A stretch of 64,000 bases of DNA from Streptomyces sp. CBMA152 (GTDB lineage: Bacteria > Actinomycetota > Actinomycetes > Streptomycetales > Streptomycetaceae). Both the position numbers and the translations under genes were made by a program. Positions 16,922-25,764 of this stretch are shown in pieces (within the stretch, counting starts at the first letter, position 1; every line of letters begins with the position of its first letter). Under the pieces are notes generated by a model that did not search any database, was not told the origin of the DNA, and worked only from the letters and a program-made list of their open reading frames with translations. The stretch covers positions 62,001 to 126,000 of the forward strand of contig NZ_MECJ01000027.1 in the NCBI RefSeq assembly GCF_014596475.1, in the 5' to 3' direction.

Positions 16922-16963
16922 CTTCTCGTACGCCGCTTGACCATTCCGTGGCCGTACGAGAAG
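16922..16963 (-). terminator. Hairpin after the flotillin-like gene
   Basis: CTTCTCGTACG (16922-16932) pairs perfectly with CGTACGAGAAG (16953-16963) around a 20-nt loop. It lies 10 nt past the flotillin stop. Confidence 0.6.
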
Positions 16964-16972
16964 AAGCGCCGT

Positions 16973-18220
16973 CTAGTCCAGCTGGACCGGACCGTCGCCC
17001 TTTCCGGCCTGCGGGTCGTCCTTCCCCGTCTGCCCCCGGGTCCCTTCCGCCGCGCCCTTACCGGCCGTACCGGGGTAACCGGGCAGCTCAAGGTAGGCAC
17101 CGGCCCTGCCGGGGCCGTCGCCCTTGTCCTGGCTCTGGCCGGAACCGCTCAGGTTCTGCCGGACCGAGTCGAGGATCGTCAGGCCCTGGCCGACCAGGCC
17201 CGCCGCGATCTCGCCGAGTCCGTCGGCGCCGTTCAGTACGTTGACGTTGGCGCCCGCGAGGCCGCCGGCGGCCTCCTTCACGATCTGCGGCAGCTGGTCG
17301 ATGAGCATCCGGTCGAGCGCGACGCGGTCGTACGAGGCGGCCGCCGCGGCCTGGATCTTCATCCGCTCGGCCTCGGCCACGGCCAGCACCCGGATCCGTT
17401 CGGCCTCGGCCTCGGCGGGCTTGACGATCTCGGCCACCAGCTGCTGCTGGCGCAGTTTCGCCTGGCGAAGGGCCAGTTCGGTCTGGGCGGCGAGGACTTC
17501 CTGCTGGGCGTGGGCCTGCGCGAGCGGACCGGCCTGGGCGGCCTTGGCCTGGGCGCGGTCGACCTCGGCCGAGTACTCGGCCTTGACGACGGCGGTCTGG
17601 CGGGCGTACTCGGCCTGGTTGCGCGCGGCCTCCTGCTCGGCCTCCGTGGAGGCCTGGGTGGCCTGTGCCTGAGCGATCTGGGCCTGGCGCTGGATGGCCG
17701 CCTTGTGCGGGGCCGACATCGCGTCGATGTATCCGGTGTCGCCGTCGTCGATGGACTGGATCTGGAGCGAGTCCACGATCAGTCCGATCTTGGCCATCTC
17801 GGCCTTCGAGGTGTCCAGGACCTCGGCGGCCAGCTTCTGGCGCTCCGTCACGATCTCCTCGACGGTCATCGAGCCGATGATCGCCCGCAGATGACCGGCG
17901 AAGATCCGGCCGGTGAGGACCGACATCTGCTCCTGGTCGGAGAGGAAGCGCTGGCCCGCGTTGACGATGCTCTCGGTGTCGTTGCCGACCTTGAAGGCGA
18001 TCACGGCCCGCACGCTCAGCGCGATGCCCTGCCGCGTCACGCAGGTCTCGGTGACCTCGGACTCGCACATGGCGAGGGTGAGGAACCGGGTCTTGCGGAA
18101 GACGGGGAGCACGAACTTGCCGTGGCCGGTCACCACCCGGAACGGCGCACCTCCCAGGCCCCGCCTGCCGCCCGAGATCAGCATCGCCTCGTCCGGGGCG
18201 GGAACGCGGTAACCGAACAT
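16973..18220 (-). CDS. Flotillin-like SPFH/band-7 protein
   Basis: The 415-residue protein has an SPFH domain at about residues 15-190 (FRVVTGHGKFVLPVF, then TRQGIALSVRAVIAFKVGN). A long Ala/Glu/Gln-rich coiled coil follows at about 195-330, with the AEAEAERIRVLAVAEAER repeat typical of flotillins. The C-terminal tail is Gly-rich and polar. Flotillins scaffold ordered membrane domains. Unlike many, this one has no strong N-terminal hydrophobic segment, so membrane contact may be peripheral. I chose the ATG at 18220, supported by GGGAGACAAGG; the much longer upstream frame is non-coding. It lies 83 nt downstream of an NfeD-like gene on the same strand, the usual partner. Confidence 0.9.
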   Translation of the reverse strand: MFGYRVPAPDEAMLISGGRRGLGGAPFRVVTGHGKFVLPVFRKTRFLTLAMCESEVTETCVTRQGIALSVRAVIAFKVGNDTESIVNAGQRFLSDQEQMSVLTGRIFAGHLRAIIGSMTVEEIVTERQKLAAEVLDTSKAEMAKIGLIVDSLQIQSIDDGDTGYIDAMSAPHKAAIQRQAQIAQAQATQASTEAEQEAARNQAEYARQTAVVKAEYSAEVDRAQAKAAQAGPLAQAHAQQEVLAAQTELALRQAKLRQQQLVAEIVKPAEAEAERIRVLAVAEAERMKIQAAAAASYDRVALDRMLIDQLPQIVKEAAGGLAGANVNVLNGADGLGEIAAGLVGQGLTILDSVRQNLSGSGQSQDKGDGPGRAGAYLELPGYPGTAGKGAAEGTRGQTGKDDPQAGKGDGPVQLD

Positions 18221-18303
18221 CCTTGTCTCCCTCTTGTCGTCTGCTCTGTGACGTACGTGGTGTGCGGGCACAGCCGGTACGCGGTGCGGTGGAACTGCCG
18301 GTG

Positions 18304-18546
18304 TCAGTCGGGCTCGATGCCCAGTTCCTGGAGCGGGTCGGCCCATTCGATGACGTCGACCTGACGTATACCGCGCGAATCCACGACAAGGACCTTCGCG
18401 CCGCGCGGCAGGGGCTCCTCGGACCAGGCGAGGAAGGTCTCGGAGCCGCCCCTGACGCGTACCAGGACCTCGCCGGGGCCCGCGGGGCCGCGCGTGTCGA
18501 CGAGCACTTCCCCCACGCAGCCGATCACGGCGTCGTCCTGCTCCAT
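18304..18546 (-). CDS. NfeD-like soluble OB-fold protein
   Basis: This 80-residue protein matches the C-terminal OB-fold of NfeD proteins: IGCVGEVLVDTRGPAGPGEVLVRVRGGSETFLAWS, then LPRGAKVLVVDSRG and the VDVIEW ending. It lacks the serine-protease and membrane domains of full-length NfeD. The ATG at 18546 has an excellent GGGAGGAGGTC about 8 nt upstream. It is the first gene of the NfeD-flotillin pair, in which the OB domain is thought to bind or anchor the flotillin. Confidence 0.82.
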   Translation of the reverse strand: MEQDDAVIGCVGEVLVDTRGPAGPGEVLVRVRGGSETFLAWSEEPLPRGAKVLVVDSRGIRQVDVIEWADPLQELGIEPD

Positions 18547-19019
18547 CGCCCGGACCTCCTCCCATCGTCTGGATCCGGACGTGCGACCGATCCGGACTTC
18601 TGACCATAGCTCCCCGACCGCGTACAACCCATCCTCGGGGACCTGACGGACTCTGACGTTCAGATGCCAGAGCTCCTACACAAGTGGCAAGTAATTTGCG
18701 AAATCTGACACAACTCTGAAACCAGAGTGGCTTGTTCGGCCAGAGCGCCACCAGGAGACTGAGGGGCAAGATCTACCGCGTCGCGCCGGGCCCCACCCCG
18801 GAAGGGCGCCGACCACCCACGCACTACCCCGAGGCCGAGCTTCATGAACGAGGTGGGGCTGTTCCCCGGGACTGCCGGCCAGGCGGCGACGAGCCGACCC
18901 ACTCGTCGGGCCGCGTGGCGGGCCGGCGGCCGCTGCGGACCTCTCCGCACGCCGCCCGCACGAATATCGCCAGGGCGCCGCGGGGGCGTCCTCAGCATGT
19001 CTCGCTGGGAGAGTCTTTG
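18547..19019. other. 473-nt divergent regulatory region, NfeD/flotillin versus multicopper oxidase
   Basis: No coding signal is convincing here. An unusually AT-rich patch at about 18660-18735 contains the inverted repeat GCAA-N5-TTGC (18687-18699) and a perfect ACTCTG-AAAC-CAGAGT hairpin (18713-18728). These are possible operator or promoter elements for either gene. The remaining 290 nt up to the oxidase start is GC-rich with no recognised feature and would form a long leader if transcription starts in the AT-rich patch. Confidence 0.45.
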
Positions 19020-20480
19020 ATGATCACACGCAGGAACGCGATGAAGGCCGGTGTCGCGCTCACCGGCGCCGTGGGGGGCGCGGGGCTGCTGATGCCGGCC
19101 TTGAGCAGCGCGGCGCAGGCCGACGGTCAGACCACGACCGACATAGACCCCACCACCATCCCCAAGTTCGCCCAGGCGATGCCCGTTCCCGAGGTCACCA
19201 AGCCGGACCGGATATCGGGGACGACCGCGTACTACAGCTTTGAGATGCAGGAAGTCCAGACGGAGATCATTCCGGGCAAGCAGACGACCGTCCGCACCTT
19301 CGACGGCTACTTCCCCGGCCCCTGGATCAAGGCCTGCTCGGGCCACCGCGTGGTCGTCACCCAGAGCAACAGCCTTCCTACCCCGGCCTCCATCCACCTC
19401 CACGGCGGCCACGTCCCGGAGTCCAGCGACGGCACGCCGATGGACCTCATCCAGCCGGGCGACGAGAAGACGTACACGTACCCGAACAACCAGCCCAACG
19501 CGAACCTGTGGTTCCACGACCACGCGCACCACATCGAGTCGGAGAACGTCTTCCGCGGGCTCACCGGGTTCTACACGCTGATGGACCTGCCGGAGAAGGC
19601 GCTGGGGCTGCCGTCGGGCGCGTACGACATCCCGATCGCGATCCGTGACGCCCGGTTCGACGACAACGGGCAGCTCCTGTACGTGATGAACGACTTCCGC
19701 AACCGGAACGTCATCCTCGCCAACGGCAAGGCGTGGCCGTACTTCGACGTCGCCGCGCGCAAATACCGCTTCCGGCTGTACAACACCTCCAACATGCGGT
19801 TCTTCACCCTCAAGCTGTCGGACGGCTCCACCGTCCAGCAGATCGGGACCGACGGTGGCCTCCTGGAGGCGCCGCTGACGACCGACACGATCTCGCTCAC
19901 CTCGGGCGAGCGCGCGGACATCGTCATCGACTTCTCGAAGTACGCCGAGGGCACCACCATCATCCTCACCAACACCGAGAACGCCCCTCCCGGCAGCCCC
20001 GCCTCGCAGGTCATGCAGTTCCGGGTGACCAAGAAGGCCGCGGACTACAGCCGCGTCCCGAGCCGTCTGCGCACGCTGCCCGAGCTGAAGACGGCCACCG
20101 TCAACCGCAACGTGGTGCTGCGCGTCGACGAGACGTCCCCCGACGGCCTCGGCTACATCGACGACAAGATCTACGACGACAAGCGCGTCGACAACACCAT
20201 CCAGTACGGCGACACGGAGATCTGGACGGTCTCCAACGTCAACCAGCGGGTGCCGCACAACTTCCACATCCACCTGGTGCAGTTCCGGGTCCTGGAGCGC
20301 AACGGTGTGCCGGTGACGTCCGGGCCCGAGTTCGGGCTCAAGGACACGGTCCGGCTGATGCCGGGCGAGAAGGTGAAGGTGCAGGCGACCTTCACCGGCT
20401 ACCGCGGCAAGTACGTCTACCACTGCCACATGTTCGACCACGCGTCGATGGGCATGATGGCGACGATGGAAGTCGTCTGA
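19020..20480 (+). CDS. Secreted CotA-type multicopper oxidase
   Basis: The 486-residue protein has a twin-arginine signal (RRNAMKAG, then a hydrophobic run to about residue 32), so it is exported folded with its copper. All four copper motifs are present: HLHGGH near 125, WFHDHAHH near 160, HNFHIHLVQF near 415 and HCHMFDHASMGMM near the C-terminus. The last supplies the Cys and His ligands of the type 1 copper, with a Met as axial ligand. The family couples one-electron oxidation of phenols, bilirubin or metals to reduction of oxygen to water; relatives include spore coat CotA and phenoxazinone synthase. The ATG follows GGGAGAG. The gene is monocistronic and ends in a strong hairpin. Confidence 0.93.
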   Translation: MITRRNAMKAGVALTGAVGGAGLLMPALSSAAQADGQTTTDIDPTTIPKFAQAMPVPEVTKPDRISGTTAYYSFEMQEVQTEIIPGKQTTVRTFDGYFPGPWIKACSGHRVVVTQSNSLPTPASIHLHGGHVPESSDGTPMDLIQPGDEKTYTYPNNQPNANLWFHDHAHHIESENVFRGLTGFYTLMDLPEKALGLPSGAYDIPIAIRDARFDDNGQLLYVMNDFRNRNVILANGKAWPYFDVAARKYRFRLYNTSNMRFFTLKLSDGSTVQQIGTDGGLLEAPLTTDTISLTSGERADIVIDFSKYAEGTTIILTNTENAPPGSPASQVMQFRVTKKAADYSRVPSRLRTLPELKTATVNRNVVLRVDETSPDGLGYIDDKIYDDKRVDNTIQYGDTEIWTVSNVNQRVPHNFHIHLVQFRVLERNGVPVTSGPEFGLKDTVRLMPGEKVKVQATFTGYRGKYVYHCHMFDHASMGMMATMEVV

Positions 20481-20637
20481 CGCCCCGACCCCGCCACGAC
20501 GGGGGCGCGCCGGACTTCCCGGTGACGCCCCCGCTCGCCCCGTGAACGGCCGCCCCGCGGCCCCGCCCCCTCCTGCCTCCTGCGCCCCCGCCAGGCGGCC
20601 CCGAGGGTACCCATGGCAGTGGGCCGCGGCGCGGTCA

Positions 20638-20680
20638 GGACGGCGGGCGGGCCCGGATGCCCGGTGCCCGCCCGCCGTCC
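20638..20680. terminator. Bidirectional hairpin between oxidase and peptidase genes
   Basis: A perfect 15-bp stem pairs GGACGGCGGGCGGGC (20638-20652) with its complement at 20666-20680. The loop contains a further CCGG pairing. It sits between convergent genes. Confidence 0.85.
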
Positions 20681-20707
20681 GCCCAACGACCTCACGTACG
20701 TGCGGTG

Positions 20708-21751
20708 TCAGCCGTACTCCCCGTAATGCGGGCGGCGGTTGTCCTGGGCGTCCCGGTAGAGCCGGAAGAAGCGGTCGCCGTAGACGGGGCTGTAGGTGAT
20801 CTGGTTGTAGCGGGGGTCGGACTCGGGCACGTCCGGGCCGCCGCCGTGGAAGCCGCCGACGTTCCCGATGATCTGGCCCGTCCCCGCGTCCCAGTCGATG
20901 TCGGAGAACCACGGGCCGCCGGAGACGCCGCCCCACATCCCCGCGCACGCCACCCGCATCTGCCGGTAGCCCGAGAGCCGCCCCGACCGGGCCGGGCACC
21001 GCACCGGCAGGTCCTCCGGGTTGCGGCCCACCCGGGGGTAGCCCACCATCGTCACGTCCTGCGCGTAACCGGGGGTACGCACCAGCTTGTTGGCGCCCAC
21101 CACGTCCTGGATGTTGCGGCCGCCGGGCCCCGGCGCGAGCCGCGCGAAGGCGTAGTCGAGGTCGGAGACGGCCGCCTTGGTGTTGCGGACGTACTTGTTG
21201 TCCACATACCAGTCGGTGACCCGGTAGAACTCGTACGGCTGGTCCTCCAGGTCCGCCTCCGGGCTGTACTGCGGTACGAAGACGGCCCGGCCGCCCGCGC
21301 AGTGACCGGCCGTCAGGACGAGGTTGCGCCCGCCGCTCTCCACGACGCTCGCCGAGCACTTGTGCGCGCGCATCTCGCCGTTCGTCGGGTCCGGGCCGCT
21401 GGTGGTGAACAGGACGCCGACGGAGGCGAGCCCGGGGATGTGCTCGGCGGTCGGGATGCCGGGCACGGCCGCCGGGGGCCCGGGCAGACCGGTCGCGGGA
21501 GCGCCCCCGGGCCGGGCGGGGTCGGTGGCGGTGGCGATCCGCCCGGGCGTCCAGAAGCCGAGCGCGTCCGCGTCCGACCAGTCGCCGTCGCCGGGGGCCC
21601 GGTGGTGCGGCCCGGTGGGCGGGTCCGCCGCGTGGGCGGCACCTCCGGCCAGCAGGAGCGCACCGGACGCGGCCAGGGCGAGACCGAGCCGCGTCCGGGA
21701 AGTCCTCCTCCGCGGCGCCCGCCGCGACTCCGTACCGTCGTGGAAGATCAT
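20708..21751 (-). CDS. Secreted trypsin-like serine peptidase
   Basis: This protein of about 347 residues has a long basic N-region followed by a hydrophobic signal ending AHA near residue 40. A Pro/Gly-rich propeptide-like segment follows, then a chymotrypsin-fold domain. The catalytic residues are visible in order: His in LVLTAGHC, Asp in SDLDYAFARL and Ser in GVSGGPWF. A conserved Cys pair flanks the histidine and another precedes the serine. Extracellular proteolysis is expected. The start is uncertain: ATG at 21751 or GTG at 21766, neither with a strong ribosome site. Confidence 0.87.
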   Translation of the reverse strand: MIFHDGTESRRAPRRRTSRTRLGLALAASGALLLAGGAAHAADPPTGPHHRAPGDGDWSDADALGFWTPGRIATATDPARPGGAPATGLPGPPAAVPGIPTAEHIPGLASVGVLFTTSGPDPTNGEMRAHKCSASVVESGGRNLVLTAGHCAGGRAVFVPQYSPEADLEDQPYEFYRVTDWYVDNKYVRNTKAAVSDLDYAFARLAPGPGGRNIQDVVGANKLVRTPGYAQDVTMVGYPRVGRNPEDLPVRCPARSGRLSGYRQMRVACAGMWGGVSGGPWFSDIDWDAGTGQIIGNVGGFHGGGPDVPESDPRYNQITYSPVYGDRFFRLYRDAQDNRRPHYGEYG

Positions 21752-21826
21752 GCGGACATCGTGCACGAGCGGTCCGCCGATGTACGGGCGACTCGTGCGA
21801 CTCCCCCGGCGTGCTCCCCGTACGGA

Positions 21827-23707
21827 TCACATCGCGGTGAGGGCGAACGCCAGCAGCGCGGTGGAGGTGAAGTCGTCGGCCGGTTCCACCGTCTGCCACG
21901 CGCCGACGTGGTCGAGGTAGCGGGCGCCCTTGCCGTCGAAGCGCTTGAAGGTGTCGGTGCCCGACTCGCAGGGGCGCATGGTGTCGAAGGAGTTGTGCTC
22001 GCCGAGTTTGGCCGCCGCGTTGGGGCCGTTGACCACTGCCCCACGCAGGATTTTTCCCTCGCCGGTGAGGCTGCCCGCCAGGTTGGCCACCTGGTGCTCG
22101 GGGCAGTGCGGGAAGACCTCGCCGGTGCCGATCATGAAGCTGGCGCCCCAGGCGTTGGCGCCGAGCGCCCAGCCGCGCTGGCCGGCCGCGAAGGCGTCGT
22201 AGCGGTGGTCACCGGTCGCCTGCGCGTACAGCCGGGCGGTGGCGGCGAGGCCGAAGGTGTGCGGGACGGCGTCGAAGTCGGTGTAGACCGCGCCCGCCCG
22301 GAACGGGTCCTTGGCCGCGCGCTTCTCACCCTCAGTCAGCTGGCGCCGCAGATCGCCGACGGCCTCGTCGGAGGGTGCGAGGCGTACGAGGTCGGCGTGG
22401 GCCAGCGCGCTGACATCGGCGACCCCGAGCGTCCCGCGTGCGTCCGAGGCGATGTACTTCCGCGCCCAGTCCCCGGCCTCCCGCTGCCACTTGCCCGCCC
22501 GATCGTCGTCCAACTGCCGTGCGGCGAGGGCGAGTTCCACCGCACCGAACTCCATGTCGTCCTGCCAGGAGTCCTCCGGGTAGAAGCTGTGCGGGAACGT
22601 GGTGACCAGCTCTCCGCTGTGCTCGGTGTCGGCCTGCCCGTAGACCGCCGCCGCCTTCTCCAGCCACTGCCGGGCCCGCTCGGGATCGCTCTTGGCGTCC
22701 GTCTGCGCGGCGAGCGCAAAGGCTGCCGCGACCCGGCCCGCGAGGTTGGGGCTGATCGGCTCGCCGGGCTCGTTCGCCCGGAACACCGGCCGGTGCTTCA
22801 GTACGTAGTCGGGGTCGCCCTCGGAAGCCTTCAGCGCGTCGTCCGCTTCCGGCAGCCGCCATACGTCGTGGTCGCTGCGGAAGTCCTTGCTGCCCGCGCC
22901 GATGCCGACCTGGGCGTAGAGGGTGCCGGTACGGCCGTCCCACATCCTGTCGAGCCACGCCAGACCGTGCCGCGCCTCGTCGGCGACGCCGGGCGTATCG
23001 GGCAACGCCCGCTGCGCGAGCAGCAGTTGGGCCGTGGAGTACGACGCGGTGTGGGTGAACTTGAGGAAGTCCCCCGCGTCGAACCACCCGCCCGACACAT
23101 CGACGGGCCCGCCGACCCGCCGCAGCGGCTCCGTCAGCTCCGTGCCGTCGCCGTTGTAGCGGGGTGTGGCGTAGACGGTCGCCTGACGGTCATTCAGGTG
23201 GGCGGGTTTACGGTTCAGCTCGCCGCCCGGTACGACGTCCGCGCCGTCCCGCTGGGCCTGGAAGAAGCGGACGTTGTCGGCCGCCAGGTTCTTCATCAGC
23301 TCCTTCGCGGGGGCTATGCGGAAGCGCGGCGAGGTGGCGCTGGCCGAGCCGGTGAGCCGCAGCCGGTAGGTGCCGGGTGCGGTGAGCGCGGAGAGATCGA
23401 GGGTGCGTACGGAGTCGTACGTCTTGTTCCAACTGCCGGTACGGGGGCCGGGCGCGCCACCGAGTACCGTACGGCCGGACTCGTCCAGCACTTCGAAGCG
23501 CGCGTCCGCGAGGGCGTCGTCGCGGCCCAGTACGAACGCCTCCTTGTGCTCGCCCGTGACGTAACCGCCCTGGTCGACGCGGATCTCGGCGGCGGGCGTC
23601 GGGGCTCCCGCCGAGGGCAGTGCGTACCAGACCACTCCGGCGCCGAGCGCGACGGCGAGGGTCAGGGACAGGGCGCGGGCGCGCGGGCCGGGGATTCTCG
23701 AAACCAT
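21827..23707 (-). CDS. Secreted glycoside hydrolase family 9 (endoglucanase-type)
   Basis: This 626-residue protein has an N-terminal hydrophobic signal or anchor (about 10-33). An Ig-like CelD_N domain follows at about 40-130 (EIRVDQGGYVTGEHKEAFV to PGTYRLRLTG), then a GH9 (alpha/alpha)6 barrel. The catalytic base motif GGWFDAGDFLKF places Asp210 and Asp213, and Glu608 in WQTVEPADDF is the probable acid. The usual GNN/YVTG-type region appears as WALGANAWGASFMIGTG. It should cleave beta-1,4-glucans outside the cell by inversion. No carbohydrate-binding module is present and the linker is short, so soluble or mixed-linkage glucan, or exo-type glucosaminidase activity as in some GH9 members, is also possible. 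Confidence 0.88.
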   Translation of the reverse strand: MVSRIPGPRARALSLTLAVALGAGVVWYALPSAGAPTPAAEIRVDQGGYVTGEHKEAFVLGRDDALADARFEVLDESGRTVLGGAPGPRTGSWNKTYDSVRTLDLSALTAPGTYRLRLTGSASATSPRFRIAPAKELMKNLAADNVRFFQAQRDGADVVPGGELNRKPAHLNDRQATVYATPRYNGDGTELTEPLRRVGGPVDVSGGWFDAGDFLKFTHTASYSTAQLLLAQRALPDTPGVADEARHGLAWLDRMWDGRTGTLYAQVGIGAGSKDFRSDHDVWRLPEADDALKASEGDPDYVLKHRPVFRANEPGEPISPNLAGRVAAAFALAAQTDAKSDPERARQWLEKAAAVYGQADTEHSGELVTTFPHSFYPEDSWQDDMEFGAVELALAARQLDDDRAGKWQREAGDWARKYIASDARGTLGVADVSALAHADLVRLAPSDEAVGDLRRQLTEGEKRAAKDPFRAGAVYTDFDAVPHTFGLAATARLYAQATGDHRYDAFAAGQRGWALGANAWGASFMIGTGEVFPHCPEHQVANLAGSLTGEGKILRGAVVNGPNAAAKLGEHNSFDTMRPCESGTDTFKRFDGKGARYLDHVGAWQTVEPADDFTSTALLAFALTAM

Positions 23708-23765
23708 GGGGTCAGCTTGCCGTGCGGATCATGAGGGGAGGATGAGGGGCGCTCCGCTGGGAGGG

Positions 23766-23822
23766 CGGATATTCGGCTGCGGATCGTGCTTGGCTGGTCG
23801 CGCAGTTCCCCGCGCCCCTAAA
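23766..23822 (+). repeat. Dispersed intergenic repeat, copy R4
   Basis: It reads GCGGATATTCGGCTGCGG, then ATCGTGCTTGGCTG, the GTCGCGCAGTTCCCCGCG core and CCCCTA. This is the only copy oriented against the neighbouring gene: the downstream-facing 3' end belongs to the histidine kinase on the minus strand, while the repeat reads plus. Confidence 0.85.
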
Positions 23823-23853
23823 TGCCGCATCGCACTTCACACGGCCGGCCAGA

Positions 23854-25074
23854 TCACCGCTCTCGTTCCGGAGCGCCGATCCGCAGCTCGGCCAGCGCCC
23901 CGCCGCCTGGTGCGGGCGCCAGCGCGACCGTGCCGCCGTGCAGGTCCGCGACCCAGCGGACGATCGCCAGGCCGATGCCGTTGCCGCCCGTGCCCGATGT
24001 GGCCTCGAAGCCCGGGCCGTGGTCGCGGACCGCGACGCCGCCCGGGTGGACGCGTACCTCGACCGGGGTCGCGCCGCCGTGTCGAAGCGCGTTCTCGACG
24101 AGGTTGCGCACGGCCTGCTCAAGGAGGTCGGGGTCGCCCTCGACCACCACGGACTCGGCCGTCACCGCGATGTCCGCACCCGGCCAGACCTGACCCACCT
24201 CGTCCACCACCTGCTCCACCAACTGGTCGAGCCGGAGCGGGGTCAGCTCCACCTCTTGCGCGCCCGCCTCCACCCGCGCCCGCGTCAGCAGCCCGCCCAC
24301 CAGGCGGCCCATCCGGTCGACCAACCGCGCCGACTCCGTCGCGCTGCCCGCCTCCAAGGTCACCCGGAGTGTGGCGAGCGGGGTGCGCAGTTCGTGCGCG
24401 GCCTCGGCGAGGAACTGCTCCTGCTGGTCCAGTGCCCGAAGCGCCTCCCGCATGCTGCGGCCGGACAGCAGATGCCCGACGAGGGCGGCGGCCAGCACAA
24501 GTCCCGTACCACCGAGGGCGAGCCAGCGGACCAGCGTCTCGTGGTCGCGTTCGCCGGGGCCCGGGTCGGCGGCGGCCAGGACGGCGGCGCCGATGCTGTC
24601 CTCGTCCCAGACCGGCGAGGCGGCCCAGCGCAGGGTGCGGCCGTCCCGGGAGGTCTCGGTCGCGTACACCGTCTCCTGCTGCTCGAGGACCTTGCGCCAC
24701 AGCCCGTCGAGGCGGCCCGCGTCGGGCAGCTGCGCCGGGCCGGGGCGCGACCAGCGGACTGCGGGCACCTTGGACGCCTTGGACCCGCTCAGTACCGCGA
24801 GAGCGCCGGGTTCGCGGGCGAGCGTGTCCTCGGCGAGGGGTTCGAGGTGGAGTGTGCCGTTGTCCATCCAGACGGCGCGGGCGAGGCCGTCGGCGCGGCG
24901 GGCGATCTCCTTGTCGAGGCCGTCGGCACGGGAGCGGCCGTCGATGGACGAGGCGACGAAGGCCAGCACGACCAGACACACGGCCGTAGTCACGGCGAAC
25001 AGAGCGGTGAGGCGCCGGCGCAGCCGGACGAGCCGGGCCAGGGCCGGACGCGTCCTCGTGGACCGCGCGCTCAC
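23854..25074 (-). CDS. Sensor histidine kinase
   Basis: This 406-residue protein has a transmembrane helix at about 22-45, an extracytoplasmic sensor of roughly 120 residues, a second helix at about 183-203, a short HAMP-like linker, then the HisKA dimerisation helix with AHELRTP (His227). The ATPase domain has the N-box RNLVENALRHGG near 325 and the G-box GNGIGLAIV near 375. It phosphorylates the OmpR-type regulator encoded upstream, with which its GTG start overlaps by 4 nt (GTGA). The sensor region does not reveal the stimulus. Confidence 0.93.
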   Translation of the reverse strand: MSARSTRTRPALARLVRLRRRLTALFAVTTAVCLVVLAFVASSIDGRSRADGLDKEIARRADGLARAVWMDNGTLHLEPLAEDTLAREPGALAVLSGSKASKVPAVRWSRPGPAQLPDAGRLDGLWRKVLEQQETVYATETSRDGRTLRWAASPVWDEDSIGAAVLAAADPGPGERDHETLVRWLALGGTGLVLAAALVGHLLSGRSMREALRALDQQEQFLAEAAHELRTPLATLRVTLEAGSATESARLVDRMGRLVGGLLTRARVEAGAQEVELTPLRLDQLVEQVVDEVGQVWPGADIAVTAESVVVEGDPDLLEQAVRNLVENALRHGGATPVEVRVHPGGVAVRDHGPGFEATSGTGGNGIGLAIVRWVADLHGGTVALAPAPGGGALAELRIGAPERER

Positions 25075-25742
25075 TCCGTACCGTTGCCGTCGATCCGGTA
25101 GCCGACCCCGCGCACCGTGCCGATCAGCTCGTCGGAGCCCAGCTTGCGGCGCAGCTGCCCGATGACGACGTCGACCACGTTCGACATCGGGTCACTCATC
25201 TCGTCCCAGCAGCTCTCGATCAGCTCGCTGCGGCTGACGACCTCGCCCGCCCGCAGCATCAGCGCCTCCAGTACCGCGAACTCCTTGGCCGTGAGCGTGA
25301 GCAGCACCCCGGCGCGCCGCACCCGGCGGCGCGGCAGGTCCAACTCCAGGTCGGCGACCCGCAGTTCGGGAAGCCGGGCGGGCTGCGCCCGTCGGCACAG
25401 GCTGCGTACGCGCGCGGTGAGTTCGGCGAACGCGAACGGCTTGACGAGGTAGTCGTCCGCCCCGTGCTCGAACCCGGCGACCCGGTCGTCGACGGTGCCG
25501 AGCGCGGTGAGCAGCAGCACGGGCAGCGTGGATCCGGCGCGGCGCCGCTTTCGTACGAGGTCGAGCGCGTCGCCGTCGGGCAGCCCCCGGTCCGCCACGA
25601 GGCAGTCGTACGTGTTCACGTCGAGCTTGAGCTCGGCCTCGTCGAGCCGCACGGCGAGATCGACGGCGAACCCGGCCGCCCGCAGCCCCTCCACGACGAC
25701 CGGGCCGAGCTCAGGGTCGTCCTCCACCACCAGCACGCGCAT
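25071..25742 (-). CDS. OmpR/PhoB-type response regulator
   Basis: This 223-residue protein has a receiver domain (acidic pocket EDD near 7-9, phosphoacceptor Asp51 in VADRGLP, switch Thr and Lys in LLTALG and YLVKPF). A winged-helix DNA-binding domain at about 125-220 ends in the typical VRGVGYRID. The receiver is intact. The gene is the first of a regulator-kinase pair and is divergent from dhaK across 201 nt that contain a relic beta-propeller motif. Targets are unknown; the neighbouring secreted hydrolases are possible. Confidence 0.94.
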   Translation of the reverse strand: MRVLVVEDDPELGPVVVEGLRAAGFAVDLAVRLDEAELKLDVNTYDCLVADRGLPDGDALDLVRKRRRAGSTLPVLLLTALGTVDDRVAGFEHGADDYLVKPFAFAELTARVRSLCRRAQPARLPELRVADLELDLPRRRVRRAGVLLTLTAKEFAVLEALMLRAGEVVSRSELIESCWDEMSDPMSNVVDVVIGQLRRKLGSDELIGTVRGVGYRIDGNGTE

Positions 25743-25764
25743 GAGACGGGAGCTTACGTGGGGG

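Noticed and set aside
16973..18769. 598-residue flotillin from the longest possible frame
   Set aside because: The extra 183 N-terminal residues cover the NfeD gene and its leader in the wrong frame; the ATG at 18220 has a good ribosome site and begins the conserved domain.
18660..18845. Small minus-strand ORF (about 60 codons) in the NfeD-oxidase gap
   Set aside because: No ribosome site, and the composition changes abruptly across the AT-rich patch; more likely a regulatory region.
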